Below, one piece after another: positions 1 through 6,416 of a stretch of DNA of 6,569 nt. Position numbers and translations under genes: made by a program. Each line of letters begins with the position of its first letter. The first letter of the stretch is position 1. Source of the DNA: Candidatus Kapaibacterium sp. (GTDB taxonomy: Bacteria > Bacteroidota > Ignavibacteria > Kapaibacteriales > UBA2268). The notes beneath the pieces are model-generated. The model made no database searches, had not been told where the DNA came from, and was given only the letters and a program-made list of their open reading frames with translations. The DNA is taken from NCBI GenBank assembly GCA_030835065.1, contig JAUQWR010000665.1, positions 1 to 6,569 on the forward strand, written 5' to 3'.

Positions 1-143
1 GCATTCATGATCAATATAAATACAATTATTATTACGAATTTGATCAAGTAGTCAAGAAAAGCTGCAATTAGTCTTTCACCAATTCCTGCAGGTTTATAAT
101 TAATTATGACATCTTGATTTGTGACAATGTTAATATTTTCCAT
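1..143 (-). CDS. RDD family membrane protein, N-terminal fragment
   Basis: The reverse strand reads from an ATG at 143-141 to the left window edge with no stop, giving 47 complete codons; the rest of the gene lies outside. The protein begins MENINIVTNQDV and continues with the motif AGIGERLIAAFLDYLIKF (residues 19-36), followed by a very hydrophobic stretch rich in Ile and Val. A Gly-x-Arg...Asp pattern (R24, D31) at the start of the first membrane helix is the hallmark of the RDD family, small polytopic inner-membrane proteins of mostly unknown function, some linked to ion transport. The gene is divergent from the SpoIIM gene, with 58 bases between the two start codons. RDD and SpoIIM genes facing each other beside a MoxR operon is an arrangement I recall from Bacteroidota genomes. 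No strong ribosome site precedes the start, only a purine-rich stretch. Only about a quarter to a third of a typical RDD protein is visible, so the later conserved Asp cannot be checked. Confidence 0.82.
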   Translation of the reverse strand, partial: MENINIVTNQDVIINYKPAGIGERLIAAFLDYLIKFVIIIVFILIMN

Positions 144-160
144 TTTTTTCTTTCGAATAA

Positions 161-180
161 AATTAATAAATTTATTAATT
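161..180. repeat. Perfect 20-bp AT palindrome in divergent region
   Basis: AATTAATAAATTTATTAATT is its own exact reverse complement. It sits in the middle of the divergent intergenic region, 17 bases from the RDD start and 21 from the SpoIIM start. Such a symmetric site could bind a dimeric regulator controlling both transcripts. However, it contains only A and T in a very AT-rich context, so chance symmetry is a real alternative. Confidence 0.5.
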
Positions 181-191
181 AATAAATGCTT

Positions 192-196
192 AAGGA
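192..196 (+). promoter_or_regulatory. Ribosome binding site AAGGA deciding the SpoIIM start
   Basis: AAGGA lies 5 bases before the ATG at 202. It supports that ATG as the true start over the upstream GTG at 121, which would run through the divergent RDD coding start and add 27 atypical residues. Confidence 0.6.
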
Positions 197-201
197 AAAC
201 A

Positions 202-1176
202 ATGCGCGAAATTACATTCCTTAAAAAGAATAGAGACAAATGGCTGAATTACGAAAAGGTCCTTGAAGACAAAGAGAGTTCGCCAGATGAGCTTGCAGAG
301 CTCTATGTAGAGACTTTGAATGATTTGTCGTATTCAAGAACATATTTTCCTCAAACAAAGACCGAATCGTATTTGAATCAATTTTCAGCAAAAATACATC
401 AAGAATTATTTAAAAGCAAAAAAGAAGATGCTTCGAGACTAAAAAAATTATGGTTATACGATATTCCAGAAGTAGTATATAGTCTGCGGAAAGAAATACT
501 GGTATCAGCAATAATAATAATAATTGGAGTAGCAATAGGTTTTTTGTCTTCGGCAAATGATCAATCATTTGTAAGGATGATTATGGGCGATGCATACGTC
601 AATATGACATTAGAAAATATAAAATCCGGCGATCCAATGGCAGTTTATAAATCCGCAATTGGGTCGGATATGTTTTTAATGATTTCTTTTAATAACGTTA
701 GAGTATCATTTTATGCTTTTATATATGGTTTGTTTTTCGCCATTGGTTCTGCATATATAATATTTACGAATGGTGTAATGCTGGGAGCATTTCATTATAT
801 GTTTTATGAGAAAAAAGTTTTAGCTCATGCTATGAGTGTAATTTGGATACATGGAACAATTGAAATCAGCTCTATTATATTATCAGGTGCTGCAGGACTC
901 ATGGTTGGAGCCAGCTTTATGTTTCCTGGTACATATTCCAGAATGGATTCATTCATAATTGGAGTGAAAAAAGCACTAAAGCTTGCAATTGGTTTAGTGC
1001 CATTCTATATATTTGCTGCGATATTGGAATCATTTGTCACTAGATATACATACATGCCGGTATGGCTTAGTATTCTAATAATATTATTTTCGTTAGCACT
1101 GATTTTAGGATATTTTTTGTTCTATCCACTTTATTTGAGGAGAAAAGAAAATGGAAGAGTTGCCCAACAAAATTGA
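202..1176 (+). CDS. SpoIIM/DUF95 family integral membrane protein
   Basis: This encodes a 324-residue polytopic inner-membrane protein of the stage II sporulation protein M (DUF95) family. In sporulating Firmicutes SpoIIM acts in engulfment with SpoIID and SpoIIP, but in FCB bacteria the relatives have no sporulation role and their function is unknown. The N-terminus MREITFLKKNRDKWLNYE is typical of the non-Firmicute branch. A charged cytosolic segment (about 1-96) is followed by membrane segments near 97-116, 165-190, 205-238, 255-277 and 287-310. Family features in the core include the pair N164-N165 followed by VRVSF, the N190-G191 pair in the FTNGVMLGAF stretch, and H217-G218 with E221 in the IHGTIEISS stretch. 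The reading frame extends upstream to a GTG at 121, but the ATG at 202 has a good ribosome site and matches the family start. The gene overlaps the next by 26 bases and heads the operon. The family assignment is firm; the biochemical role is not known. Confidence 0.88.
   Translation: MREITFLKKNRDKWLNYEKVLEDKESSPDELAELYVETLNDLSYSRTYFPQTKTESYLNQFSAKIHQELFKSKKEDASRLKKLWLYDIPEVVYSLRKEILVSAIIIIIGVAIGFLSSANDQSFVRMIMGDAYVNMTLENIKSGDPMAVYKSAIGSDMFLMISFNNVRVSFYAFIYGLFFAIGSAYIIFTNGVMLGAFHYMFYEKKVLAHAMSVIWIHGTIEISSIILSGAAGLMVGASFMFPGTYSRMDSFIIGVKKALKLAIGLVPFYIFAAILESFVTRYTYMPVWLSILIILFSLALILGYFLFYPLYLRRKENGRVAQQN
1137..1142 (+). promoter_or_regulatory. Shine-Dalgarno GAGGAG inside the SpoIIM gene
   Basis: GAGGAG, 8 bases before the ATG at 1151, lies within the last codons of the SpoIIM gene. 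It supports this start for the downstream membrane protein and therefore the 26-base overlap. Confidence 0.65.
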
Positions 1177-2020
1177 ACTTAATAAAGAAAGAGATTTCGG
1201 CGAATTTCTTACAGCCGGATTTAAGCTCTTGACTCAGGAATGGAAAACTCTCGTGAGTTTGTTTTTGAAATTGTTTCTTCCTATAATGATTATAATAATA
1301 ATGTTTTATCTTGCCTTTGTTTATATCAAAACAGATTATTATACAAATCCAATCTATCTAACTTTTGGTGATAATATTATTTATATGATATTGAATTTCA
1401 TTGGAGTGCTAATATCTTATGCATATCTAAAAAATTACTATTTTAACAATAAAGTTACTGATTTATCAATTATTAAAGAAAATTTGAGACAATTATTTGT
1501 TCCATATTTTATGTTGTCAATTTTTTATGGAATAATAGTAATGGTTGGATTTGTACTACTAATTATTCCTGGAATTTATCTTGCTATTACTTTTTCGCTC
1601 TACATGCAAATAAAAACATTTGATGAAGAATCTGAGCTTTTTACATTTATGCAAAGTAATGAGTTAATTAAAGGAAATTGGTGGTTTACTGTAGGTATCC
1701 TTGTAATATTGTTTATTGTTACAGCATCGATTAGCCAATTTATAAGTATTCCTTTTGCTTTGATTCAAGTTGCTTCAGCTTTCACAAATCCTTATGGCGA
1801 AGAAATTGGTCAGCTGCCACTCCTTGTTAATGTATTAAAAATTCTTGTGCTTAATTCAGTTGTATTCTTTATTAATTTCTTATATATAGCTGTAATGAGT
1901 TGTTATTACTTTTCATTAAAAGAAAAGAAAACCCGTGGTAGTTTGATTAATCGAATAGCTGCAATCAATCAGGAACAAGCTAATAATACCAACATAATAG
2001 ACATGAAGGAAAATGAATAA
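1151..2020 (+). CDS. Polytopic membrane protein of unknown function
   Basis: This encodes a 289-residue protein that I do not assign to a named family with confidence. After a charged N-terminus (MEELPNKIELNKERDFGEF) there are hydrophobic segments near 36-58, 75-95, 117-149, 176-203 and 225-256, then a hydrophilic Asn- and Lys-rich tail. The stretch GFVLLIIPGIYLAITFSLY (133-151), followed by F157-D158-E159 and, further on, IKGNWWFTVGI (173-183), resembles the proline-glycine helix of DUF975-like and glycerophosphodiester phosphodiesterase membrane-domain proteins. That resemblance is distant and says little about function. Proteins of this type commonly sit between SpoIIM and DUF4129 genes in Bacteroidota-like operons, which suggests a constant partner in the system. 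Start: ATG at 1151 with GAGGAG upstream. The gene overlaps the SpoIIM gene by 26 bases and the DUF4129 gene by 8. No enzymatic motif is visible. Confidence 0.8.
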   Translation: MEELPNKIELNKERDFGEFLTAGFKLLTQEWKTLVSLFLKLFLPIMIIIIMFYLAFVYIKTDYYTNPIYLTFGDNIIYMILNFIGVLISYAYLKNYYFNNKVTDLSIIKENLRQLFVPYFMLSIFYGIIVMVGFVLLIIPGIYLAITFSLYMQIKTFDEESELFTFMQSNELIKGNWWFTVGILVILFIVTASISQFISIPFALIQVASAFTNPYGEEIGQLPLLVNVLKILVLNSVVFFINFLYIAVMSCYYFSLKEKKTRGSLINRIAAINQEQANNTNIIDMKENE

Positions 2021-2717
2021 ATTTTTTAAGTTAATATTATTTGTTTTACTTTTTATCAATTCGGTAAATACTTTTGCTTATTTTGTCAAGGATACGAGCA
2101 AATATTATATTAATCCAAAGCATAATGTAGCTAATGAGATAATAGTAAATAATAATCTTAATTATTATGAACTTCCAAAATCCGAAAGTCTAATTGAAAG
2201 AGTAATTGATGAAATCAAATCATTCTTGCAGGATCTGATTTTAGAGACTACGAGTAACAGATCGTATCAAGTTATTCTATTAATAATTGTTATAATTATT
2301 ATTATTATCTTATATAAAAAGTATGCAGGCGATGGAATTAACTTGCTTTTTAGACGTAAAAAAGCTATTGTAATCCCCGAATTTCAAATGGGAGATGATA
2401 TTAGGGAAGTCGATTTTGATAAGTTAATTGAAAATTCGCTCAATGTATCTGATTTTAATTCTGCATTAAGGTTTCAATACTTAAAACTATTAAAACAACT
2501 TGCTGCGAAAGAAATGATTGCGTGGAGAGCTGAAAAGACAAACTATGATTATTATTACGAGCTTTCAAATTCAGAATTGCGCCTTGATTTTTTAAATCTG
2601 TCTAATGCTTTCAATTACACAGAATATGGAAATTATTTGATTAGTTCTGAAGATTATAAAAAGCTGAGCTTGCGGTTTAACTCCTTATTTTCAAAAATAG
2701 GAGGCTTAAATGCGTAA
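2013..2717 (+). CDS. DUF4129 domain membrane protein
   Basis: This encodes a 234-residue protein. Residues 1-22 look like a cleavable signal peptide (MNKFFK, hydrophobic core, then VNTFA before YF). A short external segment of about 60 residues follows, then one very hydrophobic helix of mainly Ile and Val (about 87-101) and a positive patch (YKK, FRRKK) that points the C-terminal part to the cytosol. Residues about 145-212 match the DUF4129 pattern: DFNSALRFQYLKLLKQLA, then W171 and KTNYDYYYEL (175-184), a helical FLNLSNAF segment and TEYGNYLIS. DUF4129 domains occur at the ends of transglutaminase-like proteins and as stand-alone membrane proteins in MoxR-DUF58 operons; this is the stand-alone kind, with no transglutaminase core. 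The start overlaps the previous stop by 8 bases, with AAGGA only 2 bases upstream, so reinitiation after termination is likely. The role is probably structural or adaptor-like (inference). Confidence 0.82.
   Translation: MNKFFKLILFVLLFINSVNTFAYFVKDTSKYYINPKHNVANEIIVNNNLNYYELPKSESLIERVIDEIKSFLQDLILETTSNRSYQVILLIIVIIIIIILYKKYAGDGINLLFRRKKAIVIPEFQMGDDIREVDFDKLIENSLNVSDFNSALRFQYLKLLKQLAAKEMIAWRAEKTNYDYYYELSNSELRLDFLNLSNAFNYTEYGNYLISSEDYKKLSLRFNSLFSKIGGLNA
2699..2704 (+). promoter_or_regulatory. Canonical Shine-Dalgarno AGGAGG for the DUF4350 gene
   Basis: A full AGGAGG lies 5 bases before the ATG at 2710, inside the end of the DUF4129 gene. It fixes the start and indicates that this organism uses Shine-Dalgarno-led initiation. 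Confidence 0.75.
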
Positions 2718-3942
2718 AAAATTATTGTTTATAGGATTAATTATAGCATTAATTGCTCTACTTATATATGTAGATAAGAATGGCAATAGGCCTCTGGATT
2801 GGTCAAAAACCTTTGCTATATTTGACGATAAACCTTATGGTATGAAAGTTGCTTTTGGCACAGCGAGCTCGATTGCAGACAATCAGATTCTTTTTATCAA
2901 TAATTCTTTATATACTGAGAAATATAATCCTGAATTTCAGATTTTGTATAATTCATGTTATGTTGCAATTTCTCAATCAATTGATTATGATGTTCATTCA
3001 TTGAAAGTGCTTATGGATTGGGTGAGTAAAGGCAATACTGCACTTATTGTTGCTGAATATATTCCTCATAAAATTATTGATACTTTGAAATTAGCTGTAG
3101 AAAGTAAAATTGATGTGAATTTTAAAAAAGAATTAAATTTAAATCCTAAAACACAAGACTTTAATTTTATCAATCCAAATTTGATAAATAAAATTAATTA
3201 TAAAAAAGAATATTCATATTATTCAATTTTTTTTAAGGATAGGGATAGCATTAATCAAAGTGTTGCGTTAGCCGGATATTCCGATAAAGAATCACTAGTA
3301 ATTATAAAGAAATTTGGAAAAGGAAAGTTTATTTTATCTTCTACTCCGATTTCCTACACAAACTACTATTGCTGGAAATATCCTGAAAATATTGATTATA
3401 TAGTCAAAATGTTTAATATTGCATATACTGGCGAAAAGTTTGTTTGGGATAGGCATATAACAGAAAATTATACTGAAAGCGAATCACCACTTAGATACTT
3501 TTTGAGCAACCCGAATTCAAGAATTGGAGTTTATTTTGCTTTAATAATCATTTTGCTGTTTATATTGTTCAAGATGAAGAGAATGCAAAGAAGAATACCA
3601 ATAATACTGCCTCCGTCAAATCAAACAGTAGATTTTGTAAGAACAATAGCTGATTTGTATTATAGAAAGAAAAATCATAGAAATCTTGGCGACAAAAAAA
3701 TTAGGCATTTATTAGAATTTATAAGAAATAGATATAATATGATGACTAATAAAATTGATAAGGATTTCTTAGATAATTTGATTTTAAAATCCGGTTGCGA
3801 ATCTGATTATATAAATAATTTATTCAAGACAATCAGCGATTTTCAGAAAACAAGTATAAATACTCAAGAAGAGTTGATAGAATTAAATAAAGTAATAGAT
3901 GAATTTTATATAAAGGTTGACCATGGAAAATACAAGCAATAA
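2710..3942 (+). CDS. DUF4350 domain membrane protein
   Basis: This encodes a 410-residue protein with an N-terminal membrane anchor (about 4-21), a large external domain (about 23-270), a second membrane helix (about 272-288) and a basic cytosolic tail starting KMKRMQRR. The external part carries the DUF4350 signature: a segment predicting a beta-strand and ending in the motif LMDWVSKGNTALIVAEY (101-117), followed later by GKGKFILSSTPISYTNYY (203-220). DUF4350 is related in fold to class I glutamine amidotransferase-like domains, but I see no GxCxG nucleophile elbow, so a binding role is more likely than catalysis. The tail has the usual pattern for this subfamily: PPSNQTVDFVRTIADLYYRK (301-320), then NLGDKKIRHLLEFIRNRY. 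DUF4350 genes typically lie just before MoxR genes in such operons. The gene overlaps the DUF4129 gene by 8 bases and the MoxR gene by 20. The ligand is unknown. Confidence 0.83.
   Translation: MRKKLLFIGLIIALIALLIYVDKNGNRPLDWSKTFAIFDDKPYGMKVAFGTASSIADNQILFINNSLYTEKYNPEFQILYNSCYVAISQSIDYDVHSLKVLMDWVSKGNTALIVAEYIPHKIIDTLKLAVESKIDVNFKKELNLNPKTQDFNFINPNLINKINYKKEYSYYSIFFKDRDSINQSVALAGYSDKESLVIIKKFGKGKFILSSTPISYTNYYCWKYPENIDYIVKMFNIAYTGEKFVWDRHITENYTESESPLRYFLSNPNSRIGVYFALIIILLFILFKMKRMQRRIPIILPPSNQTVDFVRTIADLYYRKKNHRNLGDKKIRHLLEFIRNRYNMMTNKIDKDFLDNLILKSGCESDYINNLFKTISDFQKTSINTQEELIELNKVIDEFYIKVDHGKYKQ
3912..3916 (+). promoter_or_regulatory. Ribosome binding site AAAGG deciding the MoxR start
   Basis: AAAGG lies 6 bases before the ATG at 3923, but directly abuts the TTG at 3917, leaving no room for initiation there. 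It favours the ATG and a 330-residue protein. Confidence 0.6.
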
Positions 3943-4915
3943 CGATAATAATCTATCCTATCAAAGCAGGATAGATCTGCAACCATTCAAAACAAGTATC
4001 GACAAAATTCGTTCAGAAATGGAGAAAGTTATTGTTGGGCAGCATGAAATGATTGACTTGCTGATAACAGCTATAATAAGTGATGGGCATATATTGATAG
4101 AAGGTGTGCCCGGTATAGCGAAAACATTGGCAGCCAAGTCTATTGCAGCTGCTTTTGACTGCCAATTTACAAGGATTCAATTTACTCCAGACCTTATGCC
4201 ATCTGATGTGCTTGGCACTTCAATCTACAATCCAAAAACTACTGAATTTGAATTTAAGCAAGGTCCAATTTTTACTAATATTGCATTGATAGACGAAATT
4301 AATCGTGCTCCAGCTAAGACTCAAGCTGCACTTTTCGAGGTAATGGAAGAAAGGCAAGTAAGTATTGCTGGCGAAACATATCATTTCCAAGCTCCATTTT
4401 TGGTTATTGCTACCCAAAATCCAATCGAGCATGAAGGCACTTATAGACTTCCTGAAGCTCAAATCGATAGATTTTTATTTAAAATTGTAATCGATTATCC
4501 AAAGCATTCAGAAGAAATAAAAATACTTGAATTGAAATCTAAAGGTAAAGCTATAGCTGAAGATATAAACAAAGTAATAGACAAGCAGGAACTGAATAAA
4601 ATAAGAAATATTACAAAAGAAATATTCATCGAGCCAAAAATACTCAAATATATAGTGGATATTGTAACTACTACCCGCAGTCACCCTGCTCTTTATTTGG
4701 GAGCATCACCAAGAGCATCCATTGCATTGCTAAATGCATCAAAAGCATTTGCAGCTATGCAAGGCAGAGATTTTGTTATTCCGGAAGATATACAATATCT
4801 TGCTCCTCATGTATTGAATCATAGAATTATGATTACTCCTGAAAAAGAAATGGAAGGAATTCCAATAATTGATATTGTAAAAGATATAATACAAAAAGTT
4901 GAAGTGCCAAGATGA
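3923..4915 (+). CDS. MoxR family AAA+ ATPase
   Basis: This encodes a 330-residue cytosolic AAA+ ATPase of the MoxR family, thought to use ATP hydrolysis for chaperone-like remodelling or maturation of partner proteins, often together with VWA/DUF58 proteins. All expected motifs are present: Walker A GVPGIAKT (61-68), Walker B with D124-E125 in ALIDEINRAPAKTQAAL, the following EVMEERQVSIAGETY insertion typical of MoxR, sensor 1 ATQNP (163-167), an arginine-finger region LPEAQIDRF (176-184) and sensor 2 GASPRASIAL (260-269). The length is normal and no key residue is missing, so the enzyme should be active. The frame opens at a TTG at 3917, but the ATG at 3923 has the proper ribosome-site spacing. 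It overlaps the DUF4350 gene by 20 bases and shares ATGA with the DUF58 gene, the usual genetic partner. Family and ATPase activity are near certain; the substrate is unknown. In such operons it is often labelled simply MoxR, without experimental basis. Confidence 0.95.
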   Translation: MENTSNNDNNLSYQSRIDLQPFKTSIDKIRSEMEKVIVGQHEMIDLLITAIISDGHILIEGVPGIAKTLAAKSIAAAFDCQFTRIQFTPDLMPSDVLGTSIYNPKTTEFEFKQGPIFTNIALIDEINRAPAKTQAALFEVMEERQVSIAGETYHFQAPFLVIATQNPIEHEGTYRLPEAQIDRFLFKIVIDYPKHSEEIKILELKSKGKAIAEDINKVIDKQELNKIRNITKEIFIEPKILKYIVDIVTTTRSHPALYLGASPRASIALLNASKAFAAMQGRDFVIPEDIQYLAPHVLNHRIMITPEKEMEGIPIIDIVKDIIQKVEVPR

Positions 4916-6243
4916 TAAGATTTTTGAAAAGTCTGTATTTCGATAGAAAGTTTTTCAATATTTCGATTGCAGTGATAATTTTATTATTCACATCAGTATG
5001 GATTAATACTTTTGCGATAATAGGCTTTATCGGAATGTTGGGATTGATAATTTTTACTTTACTCGATATTTTGCTTATCTATTCCACTCGAAACGGAATT
5101 GAAGCAAAGAGGATATGTCCTGAAAAATTATCGAATGGAGATCTCAATCCGATAGGAATAAATATTATAAATAATTATTCATTTAAAATATCGCTCGAAG
5201 TAATCGATGAAATACCAGTTCAATTTCAAGTACGTGATTTTTCGAAGAAATTTGATTTGCCAGGCAAAACTCCTTATGAATTTGTTTATCATATAAAACC
5301 AGTTAAGCGAGGAGTTTATGATTTTGGATTTATTAATATATATGCAAGCTCAAAATTTGGACTGATAAGAAAAAGATATAGATTGGGGCAATCAATTCAA
5401 TTGGCAGTATATCCATCTTTTTTGAAGTTAAATCAATACAATTTGATGGCAATTTCCAGTTTGAATCTATTTGGTTCACGTCAGGTTAAAAAGATTGGCC
5501 ACACATTTGAATTAGAACAAATACGCAACTTCGTCAATGGAGATGATATAAGGTTTATCAATTGGAAAGCTACTGCCAGAAAAAATGAATTGATGGTAAA
5601 CCAATTTAGAGACGAAAGATCGCAAAACATATATTCCGTCATTGATATGGGCAGAACAATGAGGATGCCTTTTGGCGGAATGACTTTACTCGATTATGCT
5701 ATCAATGCCAGCTTGGCAATTTCATCTGTTGCAATTAAAAAAGATGATAGACCTGGTATAGTATGTATAAATAAGAATTTAGATAAATTCGTAAAATCAG
5801 ACAAAAAGCCAAGCCAATTATCAATAATTTCTGAAGCATTGTATTCGATAGATACAAATTATTATGAAACTAATTATCCGATGCTGGTTAATTTAGCCAA
5901 AAATAGAATAACACAGCGAAGCTTGATAATGTTATACACAAATTTTGAAACATACTCAGGTATGCAAAGAAATCTGGATTACTTAAAAATGCTCTCGAAA
6001 TCTCATTTGCTTGTAGTAATATTTTTCAAGAACACAGAATTGAATCAAGTAACCGAACAAAAAGTAAAGAACTCGAATGATGTTTATCTAAAGGTAATTG
6101 CAGAAAACTTTATGTTCGAAAAGCGAAAAATCGTAAAAGAACTAAATAATCATGGTATATTGACAATATTTGTCGAACCTGAGGATTTGAGTGTGGCAGT
6201 GATACAAAAGTATATCGAGATAAAGAAACGCAATATGATATAA
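4912..6243 (+). CDS. DUF58 domain protein with VWA-like region
   Basis: This encodes a 443-residue protein with two closely spaced N-terminal membrane helices (about 16-32 and 35-57) that form a hairpin, placing both ends in the cytosol by the positive-inside rule. A beta-rich region (about 62-165, including VKRGVYDFGFINIYASSKFG) precedes the DUF58 core: G196-H197-T198-F199-E200, then GDDIRFINWKATAR (210-223) and NQFRDERSQNIYSVIDMGRTM (230-250). The last segment sits where a von Willebrand A metal site (DxSxS) would be; here it is D245-M-G-R-T, a degenerate form that I recall as normal for this DUF58 branch. The rest (about 260-435) continues the VWA-like fold. DUF58 proteins are the standard partners of MoxR ATPases, and the two genes share the four bases ATGA, implying coupled translation and matched amounts. 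No strong ribosome site precedes this start. It is the last gene of the operon. Likely role: a membrane-tethered adaptor or client of MoxR (inference). Confidence 0.92.
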   Translation: MIRFLKSLYFDRKFFNISIAVIILLFTSVWINTFAIIGFIGMLGLIIFTLLDILLIYSTRNGIEAKRICPEKLSNGDLNPIGINIINNYSFKISLEVIDEIPVQFQVRDFSKKFDLPGKTPYEFVYHIKPVKRGVYDFGFINIYASSKFGLIRKRYRLGQSIQLAVYPSFLKLNQYNLMAISSLNLFGSRQVKKIGHTFELEQIRNFVNGDDIRFINWKATARKNELMVNQFRDERSQNIYSVIDMGRTMRMPFGGMTLLDYAINASLAISSVAIKKDDRPGIVCINKNLDKFVKSDKKPSQLSIISEALYSIDTNYYETNYPMLVNLAKNRITQRSLIMLYTNFETYSGMQRNLDYLKMLSKSHLLVVIFFKNTELNQVTEQKVKNSNDVYLKVIAENFMFEKRKIVKELNNHGILTIFVEPEDLSVAVIQKYIEIKKRNMI

Positions 6244-6244
6244 A

Positions 6245-6267
6245 AATTCTAAGCAAGTTTTAGAATT
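6245..6267 (+). terminator. Weak terminator-like hairpin after the operon
   Basis: Two bases after the DUF58 stop, AATTCTAA (6245-6252) pairs perfectly with TTAGAATT (6260-6267) across a 7-base loop. The stem is AT-rich and only 8 bp, and what follows (GATTTAGAAATTTT) is not a clean T-run, so intrinsic termination would be weak. It may protect the transcript 3' end, or be chance symmetry in AT-rich DNA. Confidence 0.35.
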
Positions 6268-6275
6268 GATTTAGA

Positions 6276-6312
6276 AATTTTAAGAGCACACCACGTTTCT
6301 GCCTACGGCAGC
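6276..6312 (+). repeat. Repeat module, copy A (diverged)
   Basis: This starts AATTTTAAGA and ends CTGCCTACGGCAGC. It aligns with copy B (6398-6432): both share the same ten-base start and the same 14-base end, with a diverged middle (GCACACCACGTTT here, ATCCACCCCAT in copy B). The end carries a perfect hairpin, CTGCC-TAC-GGCAG, at 6299-6311. Confidence 0.65.
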
Positions 6313-6344
6313 AACCAATCCATGAATAAATTCTTCTTATTACC

Positions 6345-6372
6345 CTCGAGTGTCGACCGACTTTAGTCGGGC
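6345..6372 (+). repeat. CTCGAG...GTCGGGC repeat, copy 1
   Basis: This 28-base element reads CTCGAGTGTCGACCGAC, then TTTA, then GTCGGGC. It contains the palindromes CTCGAG and GTCGAC and a hairpin, CCGAC-TTTA-GTCGG, at 6357-6370. The same element recurs at 6543-6569 with loop GCA in place of TTTA; stems are conserved while loops differ. Similar flanks (CTTATTACC here, CTTATAACCT there) suggest that the homology extends a little upstream. Confidence 0.75.
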
Positions 6373-6416
6373 GGGGTGGATATTCTTAAGTTTTGGGAAT
6401 TTTAAGAATCCACCCC
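6373..6416 (+). repeat. Large inverted repeat / hairpin GGGGTGGA...TCCACCCC
   Basis: GGGGTGGA (6373-6380) plus TTCTTAA (6383-6389) pair with TTAAGAATCCACCCC (6402-6416). This makes a 15-bp stem with a two-base bulge (6381-6382) and a 12-base loop. It directly abuts the CTCGAG repeat copy 1 and is the strongest structure in the window. It could act as a transcription terminator or RNA end for either direction, but no T-run follows on the + strand, so I class it as a repeat element. Confidence 0.7.

Larger units (their letters stand above)
144..201. promoter_or_regulatory. Divergent intergenic region, presumed promoters
   Basis: These 58 bases separate the start codons of the leftward RDD gene and the rightward operon, so at least one and probably two promoters lie here or just inside the neighbouring coding starts. 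The stretch is almost entirely A and T. I could not assign a convincing -35/-10 pair, nor the Bacteroidota TTTG/TAnnTTTG pair, in either direction. The call rests on gene arrangement and not on a recognised promoter motif. Confidence 0.5.

Noticed and set aside
121..201. GTG start giving a longer SpoIIM protein
   Set aside because: It overlaps the divergent RDD coding start, has no ribosome site and adds 27 residues not seen in the family; the ATG at 202 has AAGGA at good spacing.
501..525. AATAATAATAAT simple repeat, with similar runs near 1281-1302 and 2281-2312
   Set aside because: These encode Ile-rich membrane helices with AT-biased codons; they are low-complexity coding sequence and not regulatory repeats.
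202..1176. Sporulation role for the SpoIIM-like protein
   Set aside because: No other sporulation gene is present and the remaining genes point to a non-sporulating FCB lineage; the family name reflects homology only.
3917..3922. TTG start for the MoxR gene
   Set aside because: The AAAGG motif abuts it with no spacing, whereas the ATG at 3923 is spaced correctly.
4220..4462. Reverse-strand open frame of 80 codons
   Set aside because: It lies entirely inside the MoxR gene, opposite the Walker B to sensor 1 region, and its translation resembles no protein; it is a shadow frame.
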